In this document: piece after piece, positions 22,562 through 24,081 of the stretch | How the letters are laid out: each line of letters begins with the position of its first letter | How positions within the stretch are numbered: the first letter of the stretch is position 1 | Assembly (NCBI GenBank): GCA_018715225.1 | Contig: DVMB01000022.1 | Coordinates: forward strand, 1 to 24,081 | DNA: 24,081 bases | From: Candidatus Onthoplasma faecigallinarum | GTDB lineage: Bacteria > Bacillota > Clostridia > Christensenellales > UBA1242 | Direction of reading: 5' to 3' | The notes under the pieces: generated by a model | The model's database searches: none | Seen by the model: the letters and a program-made list of their open reading frames with translations, nothing else | Told to the model about the DNA's origin: nothing | Program-made: the position numbers and the translations under genes

Positions 22562-23184
22562 TTCAAACCTCCTTGTTTATTTTTAAATAATTGTTCCCAT
22601 TTAGTGTATGCTTGTTTGTGTAATTTATGAGATTCGTGATTCTTTTTCTCATCATCTTTGAACCACAATTGAACTTCCCATAAATAATTATAATTATCTT
22701 CCTTAATATAAATATGAATAGCTTTATATTCATCCTTGGAAGAATTTAAGCATTTAAATTTAGGAAAATTTTTCTTTATAAAATTCTTTACTTCATTAAA
22801 AGTAAAAACTCGGTTAGTAATAACTCTCAACCCAAACATATCATTTAAACATTTATTGATGGCAATTGTCCCAGATTTGCCAGTAATTTTTTTGGTATTA
22901 TAGTTAACTAATTTAAATAATGTTGAATTTAATTGCTTTACTCTTGAATGAGAAACATTTGGAAGAGATGATATTTTTAAAACTTGTTCCAATTTTTTTT
23001 CATTTAAAAAATCCCTATATTTAAAAATATCTATTAATTTATTAACATCTTCAAGCGTTTGCCAAACTGTTGTCGTCATTTGATTATATTTTAAACCATT
23101 TTCTAAACGCCAATCATCACAAACATTCTTATATATATTATAAGTTTCTTCTAATAAAATTTTTAACTCTTCTAAATCATTCAT
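22558..23184 (-). CDS. RelA/SpoT-like nucleotidyl-pyrophosphokinase toxin (toxSAS-type)
   Basis: 208 residues, first gene of the pair. An N-terminal helical part (about 1-75) precedes a RelA/SpoT synthetase domain: SRVKQLNSTLFKLVN (substrate-binding basic region), NKCLNDMFGLRVI with the metal-binding Asp near residue 116, EYKAIHIYIKE with the G-loop Tyr near 155, and LWEVQLWF with Glu and Gln near 170. No hydrolase or ACT/TGS domains, so it is a small single-domain enzyme. Those paired with Panacea antitoxins are toxins; some toxSAS members pyrophosphorylate the tRNA CCA end, others make (p)ppGpp or (pp)pApp. Which applies here is unknown. ATG 23184 lies six bases after TATAAT, so translation is probably leaderless. 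Confidence 0.85.
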   Translation of the reverse strand: MNDLEELKILLEETYNIYKNVCDDWRLENGLKYNQMTTTVWQTLEDVNKLIDIFKYRDFLNEKKLEQVLKISSLPNVSHSRVKQLNSTLFKLVNYNTKKITGKSGTIAINKCLNDMFGLRVITNRVFTFNEVKNFIKKNFPKFKCLNSSKDEYKAIHIYIKEDNYNYLWEVQLWFKDDEKKNHESHKLHKQAYTKWEQLFKNKQGGLK

Positions 23185-23190
23185 ATTTAT

Positions 23191-23213
23191 ATTATAGCAT
23201 ACTTGTCAAGTAT
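23191..23213 (-). promoter_or_regulatory. Promoter -10 box and palindromic operator of the toxin-antitoxin operon
   Basis: On the - strand TATAAT (23196-23191) ends six bases before the toxin ATG. The 15-bp perfect palindrome ATACTTG-A-CAAGTAT (23213-23199) occupies the promoter spacer just upstream of the -10 box, where a bound antitoxin or complex would block RNA polymerase. The -35 box is weak. Confidence 0.65.
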
Positions 23214-23257
23214 TTTGTATATCATTATTTCAATTCTTTTATAAATTTTGAAAAAAT

Positions 23258-24081
23258 TTACATATCAAAATCTTTTTCTTTTTTCGTTCTTCGCTTTCTT
23301 TCTTCGAGTAATTGTTCTAGCAAATCATCATATTCTTCATCTGTCATATTTGAAAGCAAATCATTCTTTTTGGTTTGTATTTCTTCTTGTCTTCGCCTTT
23401 CATCTTCATATAGTTTTTCTTGTTTAATCTTTTCATTTAACTTTTCTGTCGTATTTCGTATATATTCGTTATCAACGGAGTTGTAAACAGTAATTGTTGT
23501 TTTTACGTCTCGATGGCCTAAAAGTTGTTGAATAACCTTTGGGTTTTCATTCATTTCAAAAAGCATATTTGAAAATGTATGGCGAAGCCCATGAAAATGT
23601 ATATTATATTTATCAAGATTATTTCTTCTCTTAAATCTATCAAACACCATTCTACAACCAGAATATGTTCTAACACTTCCGTCGTCATTAGCAAAAACAT
23701 ATGACGTTGGTGCAGTTAATTCTGCGGTTACATTTTTATTAGTCTTTTCTCTATTATTTTGTTTTTCTTTCCAAGTTTGTAATGTATCAACTACAATGTC
23801 TGTAATTGGGATTTCTCTAACACTACAAGTTGTTTTAGTATCACCAACAACAGTCACACGAGTTAATACATTACCTTCGCTGTCAAACTTTGGAATTTGA
23901 GTTATACCCCTTTCAATTTTCAAAGTTTTATTTTTGAAGTTTACATTTTTCCATTGAAGTGCACATACTTCACCAATACGCAACCCAGCAAATAACAAAA
24001 GAATACACATCGGTTTTAAAAAATTTGCTTCATCTTTATTTAATGCTTCTAAAAATTTTGTTCTTGCTTCCGGTGTTAATG
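23258..24081 (-). CDS. Tyrosine recombinase (integrase), N-terminus cut by window edge
   Basis: The visible 273 residues are the catalytic domain and a tail; the frame stays open to base 24081 (LTPEARTKFLEALNKDE reads into it). Catalytic residues: Arg in FAGLRIGEVCAL, His-x-x-Arg in FHGLRHTFSNML, His in QLLGHRDVKTT and Tyr in ITVYNSVDNEY. An unusually charged helical tail of about 75 residues follows, with Lys/Glu/Arg-rich stretches ending KKEKDFDM. It belongs to a second mobile element also carrying the toxin-antitoxin pair. It is of a different subfamily from the first integrase (His rather than Lys at the H/K position). Its attachment site is not certain. Confidence 0.92.
   Translation of the reverse strand, partial: LTPEARTKFLEALNKDEANFLKPMCILLLFAGLRIGEVCALQWKNVNFKNKTLKIERGITQIPKFDSEGNVLTRVTVVGDTKTTCSVREIPITDIVVDTLQTWKEKQNNREKTNKNVTAELTAPTSYVFANDDGSVRTYSGCRMVFDRFKRRNNLDKYNIHFHGLRHTFSNMLFEMNENPKVIQQLLGHRDVKTTITVYNSVDNEYIRNTTEKLNEKIKQEKLYEDERRRQEEIQTKKNDLLSNMTDEEYDDLLEQLLEERKRRTKKEKDFDM

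Noticed and set aside
23070..23486. 138-residue rightward frame rich in Ser and Phe.
   Set aside because: It spans the toxin promoter and the 3' end of the integrase on the opposite strand; its composition reflects Lys/Glu-rich coding on the - strand.

Overview
The window is AT-rich, uses the standard code and carries strong Shine-Dalgarno (SD) sites. Its gene content (LtaS-type polyglycerolphosphate synthase, UgtP/MGDG-type glycosyltransferase, PlsC paralogues, heterodimeric ABC exporter) suggests a low-GC Gram-positive bacterium (Firmicutes/Bacillota). I cannot place it more finely from sequence alone.

Region 1 (1 to about 8069) is an integrated element sitting at the 3' end of a tRNA-Asn gene. 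A tyrosine integrase (6996-8027) and an Xre-type repressor (6478-6807) lie next to the tRNA. Farther left is a compact leftward operon (4646 to beyond base 1). It encodes five short soluble or basic proteins, a 53-residue coat-like membrane peptide, a 51-residue protein, and two large proteins, each with one N-terminal membrane anchor. The second large protein carries a long coiled coil, InlB-type repeats and a BspA-like leucine-rich region. Between this operon and the rightward genes is a hairpin-rich intergenic region (4661-4956) plus a 38-bp dyad (5051-5088). Together these look like a filamentous-phage (inovirus-like) or similar small prophage, but the diagnostic genes (Zot/pI ATPase, Rep) would lie left of the window. 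A 'moron'-like cassette (own promoter, gene 5627-6103, terminators) is bracketed by two copies of a double-hairpin repeat and overlaps an antisense gene for a small membrane peptide.

Region 2 (8069-20909) is ordinary chromosome, largely concerned with the cell envelope: LtaS-like synthase; a zinc-ribbon/SPFH-like protein with a DUF1858 protein; a two-gene ABC exporter; then a rightward cluster with a diacylglycerol glycosyltransferase, three PlsC-family acyltransferases, a GT8 glycosyltransferase and a conserved protein of unknown function. The glycosyltransferase and acyltransferases could supply the glycolipid anchor and phosphatidate precursors for the lipoteichoic-acid-type polymer made by the LtaS homologue.

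Region 3 (20910 to the end) begins with an unusual tRNA array. Two 38-nt 5' halves of tRNA-Thr(GGU), each ending exactly at the anticodon loop, precede a complete tRNA-Thr(GGU) at a period of 99-100 bp. All three copies keep paired but different D-stems. A second accessory element follows. It has a Panacea-domain antitoxin and a RelA/SpoT-like (toxSAS-type) toxin under a palindrome-bearing promoter, TAGGTGTAT-type repeats, and the C-terminal part of a second tyrosine integrase cut by the window edge.

Several genes (5627, 10471, 15151 and 23184) have a near-consensus -10 box only 6-8 nt before the start codon, which suggests leaderless mRNAs in this organism.
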